Shown: positions 17,901 to 25,263, counted from the first letter of the stretch. The stretch is 64,000 nt of DNA from CAYRTD01 sp964528675 (GCA_964528675.1 CAZGTU010000009.1:32584-96583), one strand, 5' to 3'. Translations and numbers: made by a program. The notes: generated by a model not told the origin, from the letters alone.

Positions 17901-19131
17901 TATTATATAACAAAATACCATAGTCCGTTCCGATCCAGAATAAACCATTTTGATCCTGATGAATTGATTTAACAAATTTCTTATTGACATCGCCCGTCTG
18001 GTTAATACTGGGGAAATGATCTGTAAATTTCCTGTAATTTAGATCCAGCTTACTTAATCCATTATCATTTGTGCCTATCCATAGGATTCCTTCATCATCA
18101 TAAAAAAGTGCATTAATAATATTACTGGATAAACTGTATTGATTATTTGGATCACGATAATAATTACTAAATTGCTCATTTACAGGATCGAAAAAGTTCA
18201 GTCCATATTCGGTTGCTATCCAAAGATTTCCAAGACTATCATTTACAATACCGTTTACCCGGTTATCGCTCATACCATTAACTCCATGAGCGGTCATGGG
18301 GTAATGTTTGATGTTTATTATTACCGTGTCCCTGTAATACTCAGGAACAATTTTCTCGAATGTACCTTTATAAGAACCAACCCAAATAATGTTATTATCA
18401 TCAATAAAAATTGCCTGAAGACTATCAGTTGATATTGAATTTCTTTTATTGCTGCGCCTGTAATGATAATGCTCCGAAGTTTCAGGATTAAACATAATTA
18501 ATCCACTCCAGGTCGTGATCCAAAGGTTGCCGTTTTGGTCCTCCTTGATATCATACAAAGAGGAAAGCCTTAACTGAGCAGGCTCCGATGATTCGTTCAG
18601 ATTTGTGAGATATCGCTTAAAGCACTCACTTTCTGGATTATACAAATTAAGGCCATTTTGAGTACCAATCCACAATCGGCCTTTTGAATCGATAAACAGA
18701 CTCATAATCCAGTTATGACTGATAGATTTAGGATCTCCAGGATCATTCTTGAAATGTCTGAATGTTTGGGTGGTTCGATCAAAAAGGTTTAGACCATTTC
18801 CCCAGGTTCCTATCCATAAATTATCTGCTTCATCCTCTATAATCGCATAAATAATCTTTCCACTTATTGAGGTGGAATCGGCCGGTTGTGGTTTGTATGC
18901 CCTGAATATGTATCCATCATAGCAATTTAATCCGTTATTTGTTCCCACCCATATCAAGCCTTCAGAGTCTTTATATATTGCACGAACATTATTTCCGGAC
19001 AACCCCTGGTTAGTGCCAAGAGGTTCAAAGAACAGCTTACTTCCTGCAGAATCCTTATTCAAAGGTGCAAATCCTGTCAAGCAAGTGATAAGAATTACTA
19101 GTATAATTTTTAATATCCTTACTGCTTTCAT
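14941..19131 (-). CDS. Hybrid two-component system sensor histidine kinase/response regulator (HTCS)
   Basis: A 1396-residue protein from ATG 19131; an upstream TTG would add seven residues before the N-terminal hydrophobic segment. Domain order is: membrane/signal segment (about 1-22); periplasmic beta-propellers made of about 14 Reg_prop repeats (for example IWVGTNNGLNCYD, LWIGTWGNGLNLFD); Y_Y_Y domain (about 725-785, ending NISVRPPWWKS); transmembrane helix (about 790-810); HisKA with FFTNISHEFRTPLTLI; HATPase with IISNAFKYT, DNGKGIP and GTGIGLYLA; receiver domain with VEDEKDMQEYI and ICDVMMPEMDG; and an AraC-type helix-turn-helix at the C-terminus (YLLCKSLGMSRAQLYRK is approximated by LDYKLLCKSLGMSRAQLYRK). 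Such proteins sense oligosaccharides in the periplasm and activate the adjacent susC operon. Confidence 0.96.
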   Translation of the reverse strand: MKAVRILKIILVILITCLTGFAPLNKDSAGSKLFFEPLGTNQGLSGNNVRAIYKDSEGLIWVGTNNGLNCYDGYIFRAYKPQPADSTSISGKIIYAIIEDEADNLWIGTWGNGLNLFDRTTQTFRHFKNDPGDPKSISHNWIMSLFIDSKGRLWIGTQNGLNLYNPESECFKRYLTNLNESSEPAQLRLSSLYDIKEDQNGNLWITTWSGLIMFNPETSEHYHYRRSNKRNSISTDSLQAIFIDDNNIIWVGSYKGTFEKIVPEYYRDTVIINIKHYPMTAHGVNGMSDNRVNGIVNDSLGNLWIATEYGLNFFDPVNEQFSNYYRDPNNQYSLSSNIINALFYDDEGILWIGTNDNGLSKLDLNYRKFTDHFPSINQTGDVNKKFVKSIHQDQNGLFWIGTDYGILLYNNDLKLMGNYTTLPGNPYGLNIGGVTGFFEDSLNNIWLSTWGGGMHKKHKNEIKFDNFSNQDDNNYSKYHPGDDDIRIMKLHPDGHAWLGTSRGFFDKFNPYTEIFEHYFLFDRDSLRGVPVVSIAFQPNNTIWAGAIQNGGLTRIDTEDGTIKRYFSGKDKYDLPTNEILSIFIDSRNKFWIGTDMGMVLFDPDKEEFNLVSGQKGLPSETVLAINEDPEGFLWLSTLNSLIKFHPVDSTVIIYDQTDGIFTSSSTSFLTAEGKMLFGGINGLNYFDPTEIYSNREEPEILFTDFRIKNESVDFKSSDSPIDKHINYVTDIVLNWEQSFFSIDFAAMNHSHSEKNQYAYKLEGLEKDWNYAGTKRTASYANLKPGNYVFRVMASNNDGIWNEEGRTLNISVRPPWWKSFLAFIVYVVIILTSVYLITRVIRMREQMRSELRMQQLEFEKQQALIKKEHEVDQMKLKFFTNISHEFRTPLTLIISPVNDILKSMRISPEVNGHLELVKKNAQRLLRLINQILDFSKVEAGFMKLEVGYGNISLVIENIVRSFEHRAKKHSIKYLYSASINNATGYFDLDKIEKILYNIISNAFKYTYDHGIITVDAKFEPEGSSLSEMEEIPCRELIVSVKDNGKGIPKDQIDLIFNRFHQIHTADTGTGIGLYLANSLTRIHQGSIEVSSELNKGTCFQLRIPLNKESYPPESILESLIEKDSFKSYFFSTEETLQNKEIEIPLRNNAPDMLIVEDEKDMQEYIKSLFRNEFTIYTADNGCEGLKLAKEHLPDIIICDVMMPEMDGIELTKILKESEETSHIMIILLTAKTSKSNILSGFETGADDYILKPFESDELSLKVKNIVETRKKFQKQFSSHPRQNLHKMTFNSMDKKIMESLLNTIEENISNPNLDYKLLCKSLGMSRAQLYRKIKALTDQTVHDFIRTVRLNKSLELILDRGLSVSEVMYKVGFNNHSYFSKCFKEKYGKSPSEYMQV

Positions 19132-19539
19132 GGGTTTTTTTTTGTACAACAATGGATGAGTCCATTAATTTACAGATCATATTACCCGTTTCAAAAGAAA
19201 TAAAAGTAAAAATATTAACTGAAAGAAATATATTTATTGAGTTCTAAATAAACAGAAACTTATTAACAATCACTATTTTTATCAGGAAATGCGATTTGAG
19301 AAACGAATCCTTCCGGTTTAAAGGAAAGAAAGAATTAAAAAGTGTCATAAATATGATACAAAAAATGCTTCCAATCCCTGGTTTTTCAACCAGGGATCAA
19401 AAGCACTAACTAAAAAAAATAACTATATAACTGAAAACAACAGGAAATTCAACCTCACTGATGATCTTCAAAATCTTCTTTCAAGAAAGAATGGAAGGTA
19501 CAAACAGATAAGGATTTCCTGTATACTTTACCTCGTTGA
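19132..19539. other. Intergenic region upstream of the HTCS gene
   Basis: This AT-rich stretch holds no frame that looks coding. It contains the presumed promoter of the HTCS gene near its low-coordinate end, where I see no clear TAnnTTTG box. It also contains the hairpin at 19366-19405 that terminates the small membrane-protein gene transcribed from the higher-coordinate side. Confidence 0.6.
19360..19405 (-). terminator. Rho-independent terminator of the small membrane-protein gene
   Basis: A perfect 10-bp stem (ATCCCTGGTT at 19374-19383 with AACCAGGGAT at 19388-19397, 4-nt loop) is extended by a TGCTT/AAGCA outer stem. On the minus strand it is followed by TTTTTTG. It lies about 135 bp beyond the stop of the 19540-19854 gene, leaving a long 3' untranslated region. 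Confidence 0.8.
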
Positions 19540-19854
19540 TTATAATAATAAAATTAACAGAATAATTATAATCAAAGCTCCCGCGGAAATATAAATTCCA
19601 TTGAGCTGCTGAAGTTTATCTTTTATCGACATTACTTCATTACGAAGTTTCTCCTTATCCGGTCCGTCTAGACTTTTGATATTCATATCCATTATCTCAT
19701 ATAACCTGTCGATCATAACGTCGGCCTTTTCCTGGTCGCTTGCCTCCATGGCAACTTCAGTTTTAGCATTATCATCGGTTTCTGCAGTTGCCTCCACAGG
19801 GGTGAAAGCCAAAAACATTAATACAGCTAATAAACCAAATGTGAATTTTTTCAT
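19540..19854 (-). CDS. Small secreted/membrane protein with C-terminal hydrophobic anchor
   Basis: A 104-residue protein beginning at ATG 19854 (MKKFTFGLLAVLMFLAFTPV). A TTG three codons upstream is less likely. It has a signal peptide (about residues 1-24), an acidic low-complexity stretch (ETDDNAKTEVAMEASDQEK), a charged helical segment likely to form a coiled coil (VMIDRLYEIMDMNIKSLDG to KDKLQQLN) and a C-terminal hydrophobic helix (ISAGALIIIILLILLL). No family is recognised. The layout suggests a periplasmic coiled coil tethered by its tail. It is monocistronic, with its own terminator downstream. Confidence 0.75.
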   Translation of the reverse strand: MKKFTFGLLAVLMFLAFTPVEATAETDDNAKTEVAMEASDQEKADVMIDRLYEIMDMNIKSLDGPDKEKLRNEVMSIKDKLQQLNGIYISAGALIIIILLILLL

Positions 19855-19967
19855 GACGTACAATTTTAATTACTAATAAATCGAGTTACCCTTCTAATTC
19901 GCTAACAAAGCAATATCTAAAGAGTTTTGTTGTTTTTTAGAATGAATTTTATTTGAGTGACCTCTAG

Positions 19968-20021
19968 AGTCTGTCAATAAAGTCGAGTGGAGAGACAGAC
20001 ACTTGAGTTTATTGACAGACT
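19968..20021. repeat. Long hairpin with 14-bp perfect arms
   Basis: AGTCTGTCAATAAA (19968-19981) is repeated as its exact reverse complement at 20008-20021. The stem continues inward with two mismatches (GTCGAGTG against CACTTGAG), leaving a loop of about 10 nt. It lies between two divergently transcribed genes, so it is not an ordinary terminator. No U-tract follows on either strand. It may be a copy of a dispersed palindromic element. Confidence 0.7.
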
Positions 20022-20064
20022 TTAAATAATCCTCAATTTCCGGATAGGTTTAACATCTACAGAC

Positions 20065-20096
20065 TTTGTCCTTTTACTATCTTTTCTCTAATTTTG
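20065..20096 (+). promoter_or_regulatory. Consensus Bacteroidota promoter abutting the CDF start codon
   Basis: TTTG at 20065-20068, a 20-nt spacer and TAATTTTG at 20089-20096 match the Bacteroidota -33/-7 consensus exactly. The ATG of the metal exporter is at 20101, so transcription should start at or within a base or two of the start codon. Confidence 0.7.
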
Positions 20097-20100
20097 CCGA

Positions 20101-20991
20101 ATGCCGCATTCGCACGGACATACCAAAACGGATCACAATACAGCTTTTGCCATTGGCATTGGTTTGAATATCATTTTCGTTGCTGTTGAAGTGATTTTCG
20201 GTTTGCTCGCCAATTCATCGGCACTCCTGGCCGATGCCGGTCATAATGCAAGCGATGTACTGAGCCTTGTTTTTGCATGGTCGGCTGCCTGGCTTGCCAC
20301 CCGTAAGCCCAAAGGAAAATATACCTATGGTCTCCGAAAGACAACCATTCTTGTTTCCATTCTAAATGCCTTTCTGCTTTTTGGCGCTGTTATAGCCATC
20401 GGCTGGGATGCATTTGGAAAAATCAGGGAACCTGAACCTGTGGAAGGAAACCTGGTAATGATAGTTGCAGGCATTGGAGTGATCATCAATACAGCAACAG
20501 CTTTATTATTTATGAAAGGCCAGAAGGATGATTTGAATATAAGGGGAGCGTTTCTTCATATGGCAGCCGATGCCGGTGTTTCACTCGGAGTGGTGATCGC
20601 GGGCCTGGTAATAAAGCTCACCGGGGTATACTGGATAGACCCATTAATGAGCTTTATCATCATTGCCGTTATCCTCTGGGGTACCTGGCGTTTGTTCATC
20701 GATTCCATTGACCTTGCTCTTGATGCTGTTCCCAGGGATATCAATATCGAAGAAGTGAGAGAGTATCTCCTGTCAAAACCTGACGTTGAAGATATTCATG
20801 ACCTTCATATCTGGGCCATGAGTACCACCTCGGTTGCCCTCACTGCCCACCTGGTAATGCCCGACAAGGAAAAGGATGATAAATTCATTTACGATCTCCA
20901 GGTAGATCTGAAAGAAAAATTCGGGATAGGGCATACCACATTCCAGGTGGAGAATAAGAGGATTGAGGAGGATTGTGAGCTGGATTGTTGA
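20101..20991 (+). CDS. CDF-family divalent metal cation exporter (CzcD/ZitB type)
   Basis: A 296-residue protein with six transmembrane helices and a C-terminal cytoplasmic domain. The N-terminus is His-rich (MPHSHGHTKTDH). Metal-site residues are in helix 2 (LLADAGHNASD, HxxxD) and helix 5 (FLHMAADAGVSLG, HxxxD). The C-terminal ferredoxin-like domain includes VEDIHDLHIWAMSTTSVALT, standard for this family. Members exchange cytoplasmic Zn2+, Co2+ or Cd2+ for protons. A double His/Asp site favours zinc. The start codon is fixed by the His-rich N-terminus and by the lack of another Met nearby. The consensus promoter ends only 4 nt before it, pointing to a leaderless mRNA. Confidence 0.95.
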   Translation: MPHSHGHTKTDHNTAFAIGIGLNIIFVAVEVIFGLLANSSALLADAGHNASDVLSLVFAWSAAWLATRKPKGKYTYGLRKTTILVSILNAFLLFGAVIAIGWDAFGKIREPEPVEGNLVMIVAGIGVIINTATALLFMKGQKDDLNIRGAFLHMAADAGVSLGVVIAGLVIKLTGVYWIDPLMSFIIIAVILWGTWRLFIDSIDLALDAVPRDINIEEVREYLLSKPDVEDIHDLHIWAMSTTSVALTAHLVMPDKEKDDKFIYDLQVDLKEKFGIGHTTFQVENKRIEEDCELDC

Positions 20992-21160
20992 AGAAAAATA
21001 TAATTCCGCGAATGCACACATTCTACATGGTCTTTTATGGCTCCGCTGAATAATATTGACAAATGGAAGGTCATAAAAAAAATGGGATGAGAGAGGTCTC
21101 TCTTTAAATCCATGAGAAAATCATCAATATCAAGCTTTTCTAACCTACATTACTCGGAAT

Positions 21161-21226
21161 CATAGCCTCTATGGTCCATGGTCTATGGTCTATGGTCTAT
21201 GGTCTATTCCCCTCCATGGTCTATTA
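21161..21226. repeat. GGTCYAT heptamer array (atggtc orientation)
   Basis: After the 9-mer CATAGCCTC (21161-21169), a run of GGTCCAT/GGTCTAT heptamers reads through to about 21226, broken by the pyrimidine spacer TTCCCCTCC. The same CATAGCCTC edge precedes the array at 25046. It lies between the CDF gene and gltX. No gene is visible in the 457 bp between them. Confidence 0.85.
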
Positions 21227-21260
21227 TCTAATTTCTGATAAAAACCATCACCGGTCTCTC

Positions 21261-21470
21261 CCATTTATTATCTTTGCAAAAAATCAAAAAACAATGCCAA
21301 ACGATCTAGTTCGCGNNNNNNNNNNNNNNNNNNNNNNNNNNNNNNNNNNNNNNNNNNNNNNNNNNNNNNNNNNNNNNNNNNNNNNNNNNNNNNNNNNNNN
21401 NNNNNNNNNNNNNNNCCATTTATTATCTTTGCAAAAAATCAAAAAACAATGCCAAACGATCTAGTTCGCG
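21261..21470. other. Spurious assembly gap: 100 N flanked by identical 55-bp ends
   Basis: Positions 21316-21415 are N. The 55 bases before (21261-21315) and after (21416-21470) are identical and contain the gltX promoter and first codons. This is what results when two contigs overlapping by one k-mer (k = 55) are scaffolded with a default 100-N spacer. Collapsing it removes 155 bp. The gltX-like fragment at 21294-21315 is not a second gene. Confidence 0.9.
21424..21431 (+). promoter_or_regulatory. -7 promoter element of gltX
   Basis: TATCTTTG matches TAnnTTTG and lies 17 nt upstream of the gltX ATG at 21449. The matching copy at 21269-21276 is the duplicated contig end. No TTTG stands at the expected -33 position, so the promoter rests on the -7 box. 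Confidence 0.55.
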
Positions 21471-22978
21471 TGCGTTTTGCGCCAAGCCCAACCGGACCGC
21501 TGCATATCGGAGGACTCCGGACCGCTCTTTTTAATTATTTATTTGCCCGGAAATATAAAGGAACATTTATTCTGAGGATAGAAGATACCGATCAGCTCAG
21601 GTTTGTTCCCGGAGCTGAAGAATATATCAGAAAATCTTTAAAGTGGTGTGGAATAGAGCCTGATGAAGGAGGGGAAAAAGGAGGGGAATACGCACCTTAC
21701 CGGCAGTCAGAGCGAAAGCATCTCTATAAGGAACATGCCGAGAATCTTGCCCTTTCAGGATATGCTTACTACGCATTCGACACTGCAGATGAACTGAATA
21801 AGATAAGAGCGGATTACGAAAGCCGGGGTGAAACATTCAGATATGACGCAAGCGTAAGAAATGACCTCAGAAATTCACTTAATTTACCGGATAGTGAAGT
21901 CAAAAAACTTATTGAAGAAGGAACCCCTTACGTGATCCGGTTTAAATTCAATCCCGAGCAGGAAATTGTTATGAATGACGTTGTAAGAGGTAAAGTTTCT
22001 GTTTTAAGCTCAACTCTTGATGACAAAGTTTTATTTAAATCAGATGGAATGCCAACATACCATCTTGCAAATGTTGTTGACGATTATCTTATGAAGATCA
22101 CCCATGTGATAAGGGGTGAAGAGTGGCTACCTTCACTTCCTCTACATGTAAGCTTATACAGGGCGCTGGGATGGGAAGACAGCATGCCGCAGTTTGCACA
22201 TCTTCCGCTCATTCTTAAACCTACCGGTAAGGGGAAGTTAAGTAAAAGAGATGGAGATAAGGGCGGCTTTCCGGTATTTCCTCTCGAATGGAAAGACCCT
22301 GAAAGTGGCGAAGTTTCGGCAGGCTACCGTGAATCGGGTTATTTTCCGGAGGCATGCGTTAACATTCTTGCTCTGCTGGGCTGGAATCCGGGAGGCGAAA
22401 AGGAGATCTTCAGCCTTGAAGAAATGGTAGAAGCATTCGAGCTATCAGATGTAGGCAAGGCCGGAGCAAAATTCGACCCTGATAAAGCCCGCTGGTTCAA
22501 TCATAAGTATATGCAAATAAAGGATGTATCGGATATAGCCGATGAATTTTACAAAATCCTTGAAAAAAAGAATATCGACGCAGAAAGGGAAAAAGTGGAA
22601 AAAGTAGTTGAACTGGTAAGAGAAAGGGCTGATTTCATATCTGATATCTGGGACAATGCCGATTTTTTCTTTATAGCTCCCGAAGAATATGATAAAAAGA
22701 CCGTGAAGAAAAGATGGAAGGAGAATACTCCGAAAATGATGGAAGAATTAATGGAAGTCCTTGAAAGTTGTGAATCTTTTAATTCAGCAAGCCTTGAGAA
22801 TAAGGTCAAACCATGGATACAGGAGACAGAATACGGAATGGGAGCGGTAATGAATGCCTGGAGATTATGCCTGGTAGGCGCCTCGCGCGGCCCCGGTGTG
22901 TTTGATATAGCAGAGATAATCGGAAAAGAAGAAACACTTTCAAGAATCGAGAGGGCTATTGAAAAAATAGAAAAATAG
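21449..22978 (+). CDS. gltX: Glutamyl-tRNA synthetase
   Basis: A 509-residue class I aminoacyl-tRNA synthetase. The N-terminal VRFAPSPTGPLHIGGLRTAL carries the HIGH-type motif (HIGG), followed by RIEDTDQLR. The KMSKS-type loop is KLSKRDGDKGGF near residue 268, typical of GltX. The C-terminal anticodon-binding region is all-helical and ends FDIAEIIGKEETLSRI. Length is normal for the family. It charges tRNA-Glu in the cytoplasm. The first 22 bases are duplicated across the adjacent assembly gap, but the gene after the gap is complete from its ATG. Confidence 0.97.
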   Translation: MPNDLVRVRFAPSPTGPLHIGGLRTALFNYLFARKYKGTFILRIEDTDQLRFVPGAEEYIRKSLKWCGIEPDEGGEKGGEYAPYRQSERKHLYKEHAENLALSGYAYYAFDTADELNKIRADYESRGETFRYDASVRNDLRNSLNLPDSEVKKLIEEGTPYVIRFKFNPEQEIVMNDVVRGKVSVLSSTLDDKVLFKSDGMPTYHLANVVDDYLMKITHVIRGEEWLPSLPLHVSLYRALGWEDSMPQFAHLPLILKPTGKGKLSKRDGDKGGFPVFPLEWKDPESGEVSAGYRESGYFPEACVNILALLGWNPGGEKEIFSLEEMVEAFELSDVGKAGAKFDPDKARWFNHKYMQIKDVSDIADEFYKILEKKNIDAEREKVEKVVELVRERADFISDIWDNADFFFIAPEEYDKKTVKKRWKENTPKMMEELMEVLESCESFNSASLENKVKPWIQETEYGMGAVMNAWRLCLVGASRGPGVFDIAEIIGKEETLSRIERAIEKIEK

Positions 22979-23035
22979 ATAGTGTTCACCCATGCTCGAC
23001 TTTATTGAAAGAATCTGTTAGTATACTTACTTATT

Positions 23036-23710
23036 ATGCGACCAATTCCTGATAATAGCGATTATATTGATATTCACTCTCATCACAGTGATGTTCCGGA
23101 AGGTGTTTTTCGAATATATAATCTTTTTCTGCAGGATTTCCAGGAGGACACCGATTATGAAGCAATTTCTGTCGGACTTCATCCCTGGCATATTGAAAAT
23201 TACGATAATCTCGATAATCTGGAAGCAATCCTGGACAGGGCCGTTCAGGAGAAAAATGTGGTAGCAGTGGGAGAATGTGGACTTGACAAAATCATTAAAG
23301 TACCCCTGGAGAAACAGAAAGATATTTTCATGAAACAGGTCAGAATTTCAGAAAAAAATGATCTCCCTGTGATTATTCATTGTGTAAAAGCCTACCAGGA
23401 CCTGCTTGAAATTCGTAAAGAGACAGGTTCAGATCAACCCTGGATATTACACGGTTTTAACAGCAGTGCTCAACTGGCAGGTGATATGATAGATAAAGGT
23501 ATTTATATCTCTGCTGGAACAAGACTTTTAAACAGCAGTAAAAAGTGTCATGAAGTTTTAAACGCTGTTCCGGCAGAATTTCTTTTTATTGAAACTGATG
23601 ATGAAGAGAATATCAGGGAAATATATGAGAAAGTAGCTGAATGCATGAATATTAGCGTAAAAGACCTTAAGACGAAGGTCTTTAATAATTATAAAAAAGT
23701 ATTTAAATGA
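23036..23710 (+). CDS. TatD-family metal-dependent hydrolase
   Basis: A 224-residue TIM-barrel amidohydrolase, a little shorter than the 255-265 residues usual for TatD. Metal-binding motifs are visible in order: DIHSHHSD, VGLHPWHIE, VGECGLDK, VIIHCVKAYQDLL, LHGFNSSAQLA and LFIETDDEE. TatD proteins are Mg2+-dependent deoxyribonucleases or related phosphoesterases, and the precise substrate of this short subgroup is not certain. The stop overlaps the tcdA start by 4 bp (ATGA), so the two are translationally coupled. Confidence 0.88.
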   Translation: MRPIPDNSDYIDIHSHHSDVPEGVFRIYNLFLQDFQEDTDYEAISVGLHPWHIENYDNLDNLEAILDRAVQEKNVVAVGECGLDKIIKVPLEKQKDIFMKQVRISEKNDLPVIIHCVKAYQDLLEIRKETGSDQPWILHGFNSSAQLAGDMIDKGIYISAGTRLLNSSKKCHEVLNAVPAEFLFIETDDEENIREIYEKVAECMNISVKDLKTKVFNNYKKVFK

Positions 23711-24435
23711 GTATTCCCGGCTGGCAGGAAAGAACAGAACTATTGATGGGAAAAGAAGCCCTTCGGAAACTCGCATCTTCCCATGTGCTGGTTGTGGGAC
23801 TTGGAGGAGTGGGTGGAATTCTGGCTGAAATGCTTGCCCGCGCAGGAGTAGGAGAAATGACCATCATCGATGGTGACCAGGTACAGCCAACAAATCGCAA
23901 TCGCCAGGTAATTGCCTTTACATCCACCGAAGGAAAAGACAAAGCTACCATAATGGAGCAAAGGCTGAAGGACATCAACCCAGAGATCATTATCCACAGT
24001 CACGTCGAGTTTCTAAGGGATGAACGCATGGAAGAAATCCTCGAAACAAAATACGACTATGTAGCCGATGCCATCGATACCCTTTCTCCAAAAGTCTTTC
24101 TTATTAAAAAAACATATGAGAAGGGATATCCCCTTGTCAGTTCCATGGGAAGCGGCGGAAAGTTTGATCCCACCCTGATACAGATAACCGACATATCTAA
24201 ATCTTATAACGACCGTTTCGCCCATGCCATTAGAAAACAACTCCACCGGCTTGGAATTTACGAAGGTTTTAAAGTAGTCTTTTCACCCGAAAAGGTGGAT
24301 CCTGAAGCCGTTGTTGAAGTAGAAGGAGAACAGAATCGAAAATCACATGTGGGAACGATAAGTTATATGCCCTCGGCTTTTGGTCTGGCTATGGCGAGTG
24401 TGGTTGTCAGGGAGCTGATAGACCATGGACCATAG
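23707..24435 (+). CDS. tcdA: tRNA threonylcarbamoyladenosine dehydratase
   Basis: A 242-residue ThiF/E1-like enzyme. The nucleotide-binding motif VVGLGGVGGILAEMLARAG is at about residues 33-51, followed by IIDGDQVQPTNRNRQV and KATIMEQRLKDINP. TcdA (CsdL/YgdL) cyclises t6A37 to ct6A in ANN-decoding tRNAs using ATP. The start overlaps the stop of the TatD-like gene. The last four codons (DHGP) and the TAG stop are made entirely of GGTCYAT-array sequence, so the native C-terminus may have been replaced by the repeat. The catalytic part is unaffected. Confidence 0.92.
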   Translation: MSIPGWQERTELLMGKEALRKLASSHVLVVGLGGVGGILAEMLARAGVGEMTIIDGDQVQPTNRNRQVIAFTSTEGKDKATIMEQRLKDINPEIIIHSHVEFLRDERMEEILETKYDYVADAIDTLSPKVFLIKKTYEKGYPLVSSMGSGGKFDPTLIQITDISKSYNDRFAHAIRKQLHRLGIYEGFKVVFSPEKVDPEAVVEVEGEQNRKSHVGTISYMPSAFGLAMASVVVRELIDHGP

Positions 24436-24509
24436 ACCATAGAGGGACCATGGACCATGGACCATAGACCATGGAGGGAAATAGACCATAGACCATGGAC
24501 CATGGAGGG
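24421..24509. repeat. GGTCYAT heptamer array (gaccat orientation)
   Basis: Roughly nine heptamers in the orientation ATGGACC/ATAGACC, interrupted by purine spacers (GAGGG, GAGGGAAAT). The array begins inside the tcdA reading frame and supplies its stop codon. It is the left member of an inverted pair around the S23-type gene. Confidence 0.88.
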
Positions 24510-24684
24510 TATGTTATACGGTCATGAGAAAGAGGTTTCTTCCTTTGGTTGAGAGGGCAGGGGCTTTGGGTTTTTGGGGATCAGAAATGTGGGAATAGGC
24601 TAGATGCATAAAATATTCATCAAAAAAATGAAAAAGAGACGCTGAGATTATGGGATTAAAGACATAAAAGGAAAAAGGACTTAT

Positions 24685-25038
24685 ATGTCATTTAAATTTG
24701 AGAAACTGGAGATCTGGCAAAAAGCAATAGATCTATCTACAAGGATATCACATTTAGTTGATACCTTCCCAAGGCTACATCAGTATACTCTTGGTAGTCA
24801 GATAACTAGAGCAGCGGATTCAATCTGCCATAACATTGCAGAGGGAAGTACCGGACAGACGAATCCTGAACAAATTTTGTTTCTAAAGTATTCATATCGT
24901 TCTGCAATAGAAACGGTTTCTTGTCTTTTTCTGGGAAAGAAGAGGGGAATAATCCCGGAAGATGAGTTTAATTATCTCTACAAGGAATATGAAATCCTGG
25001 TGAAGCGAATAAGGTCATTTCAAAAAAACTTACGATAG
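24685..25038 (+). CDS. Four-helix-bundle protein (S23 / 23S rRNA intervening-sequence family)
   Basis: A 117-residue protein recognisable as the S23/IVS-encoded four-helix-bundle family (PF05635 type). FEKLEIWQKAIDLSTRI opens helix 1, YTLGSQITRAADSICHNIAEG is the family core, and RSAIETVSCLFLGKKRG and YKEYEILVKRIRSFQKNL form the last helices. Length is normal. Relatives are encoded within 23S rRNA intervening sequences or stand alone, and the fold is shared with the Avd accessory protein of diversity-generating retroelements. Its function is not established. No rRNA surrounds it here. Instead, oppositely oriented GGTCYAT arrays lie on both sides. Confidence 0.92.
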   Translation: MSFKFEKLEIWQKAIDLSTRISHLVDTFPRLHQYTLGSQITRAADSICHNIAEGSTGQTNPEQILFLKYSYRSAIETVSCLFLGKKRGIIPEDEFNYLYKEYEILVKRIRSFQKNLR

Positions 25039-25045
25039 TTTGTAA

Positions 25046-25110
25046 CATAGCCTCCAAAGCCTATGGTCTATGGTCCATGGTCCCCCTATGGTCATGGTCC
25101 ATGGTCTATT
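25046..25110. repeat. GGTCYAT heptamer array (atggtc orientation), right of the S23 gene
   Basis: It begins with CATAGCCTCC at 25046, eight bases after the S23 stop, the same edge sequence as the array at 21161. About six GGTCYAT words then follow with a CCCC interruption, ending in the pyrimidine-rich TTTTCCTCCCTCCTCC. Confidence 0.85.
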
Positions 25111-25191
25111 TTCCTCCCTCCTCCACCAATCATCCCTTGGTATAACCCTCCAGTCCCCTTAATTAGGACATCCACCTGCCTGATACATCAC

Positions 25192-25243
25192 CTCCATGGT
25201 CCATGGTCCCCCATGGTCTATGGTCCATGGTCTATGGTCTATA
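25192..25243. repeat. GGTCYAT heptamer array upstream of the FISUMP gene
   Basis: About seven heptamers (CCATGGTCCATGGTCCCCC and so on) in the atggtc orientation. The -7 box of the next gene starts 13 bp beyond, so the array occupies the region where the -33 element would be. Confidence 0.85.
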
Positions 25244-25255
25244 TACCATTTTTCT

Positions 25256-25263
25256 TATCTTTG
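25256..25263 (+). promoter_or_regulatory. -7 promoter element of the FISUMP-sulfatase pair
   Basis: TATCTTTG matches TAnnTTTG, 22 nt upstream of the ATG at 25286. The expected -33 position falls inside the heptamer array and has no TTTG. Confidence 0.5.

Noticed and set aside
21161..21226. CRISPR array
   Set aside because: The words are 7 bp long with recurring rather than unique spacers, and no cas gene occurs in the window.
21294..21315. Second, truncated gltX copy
   Set aside because: It is the duplicated 55-bp contig end at the false gap.
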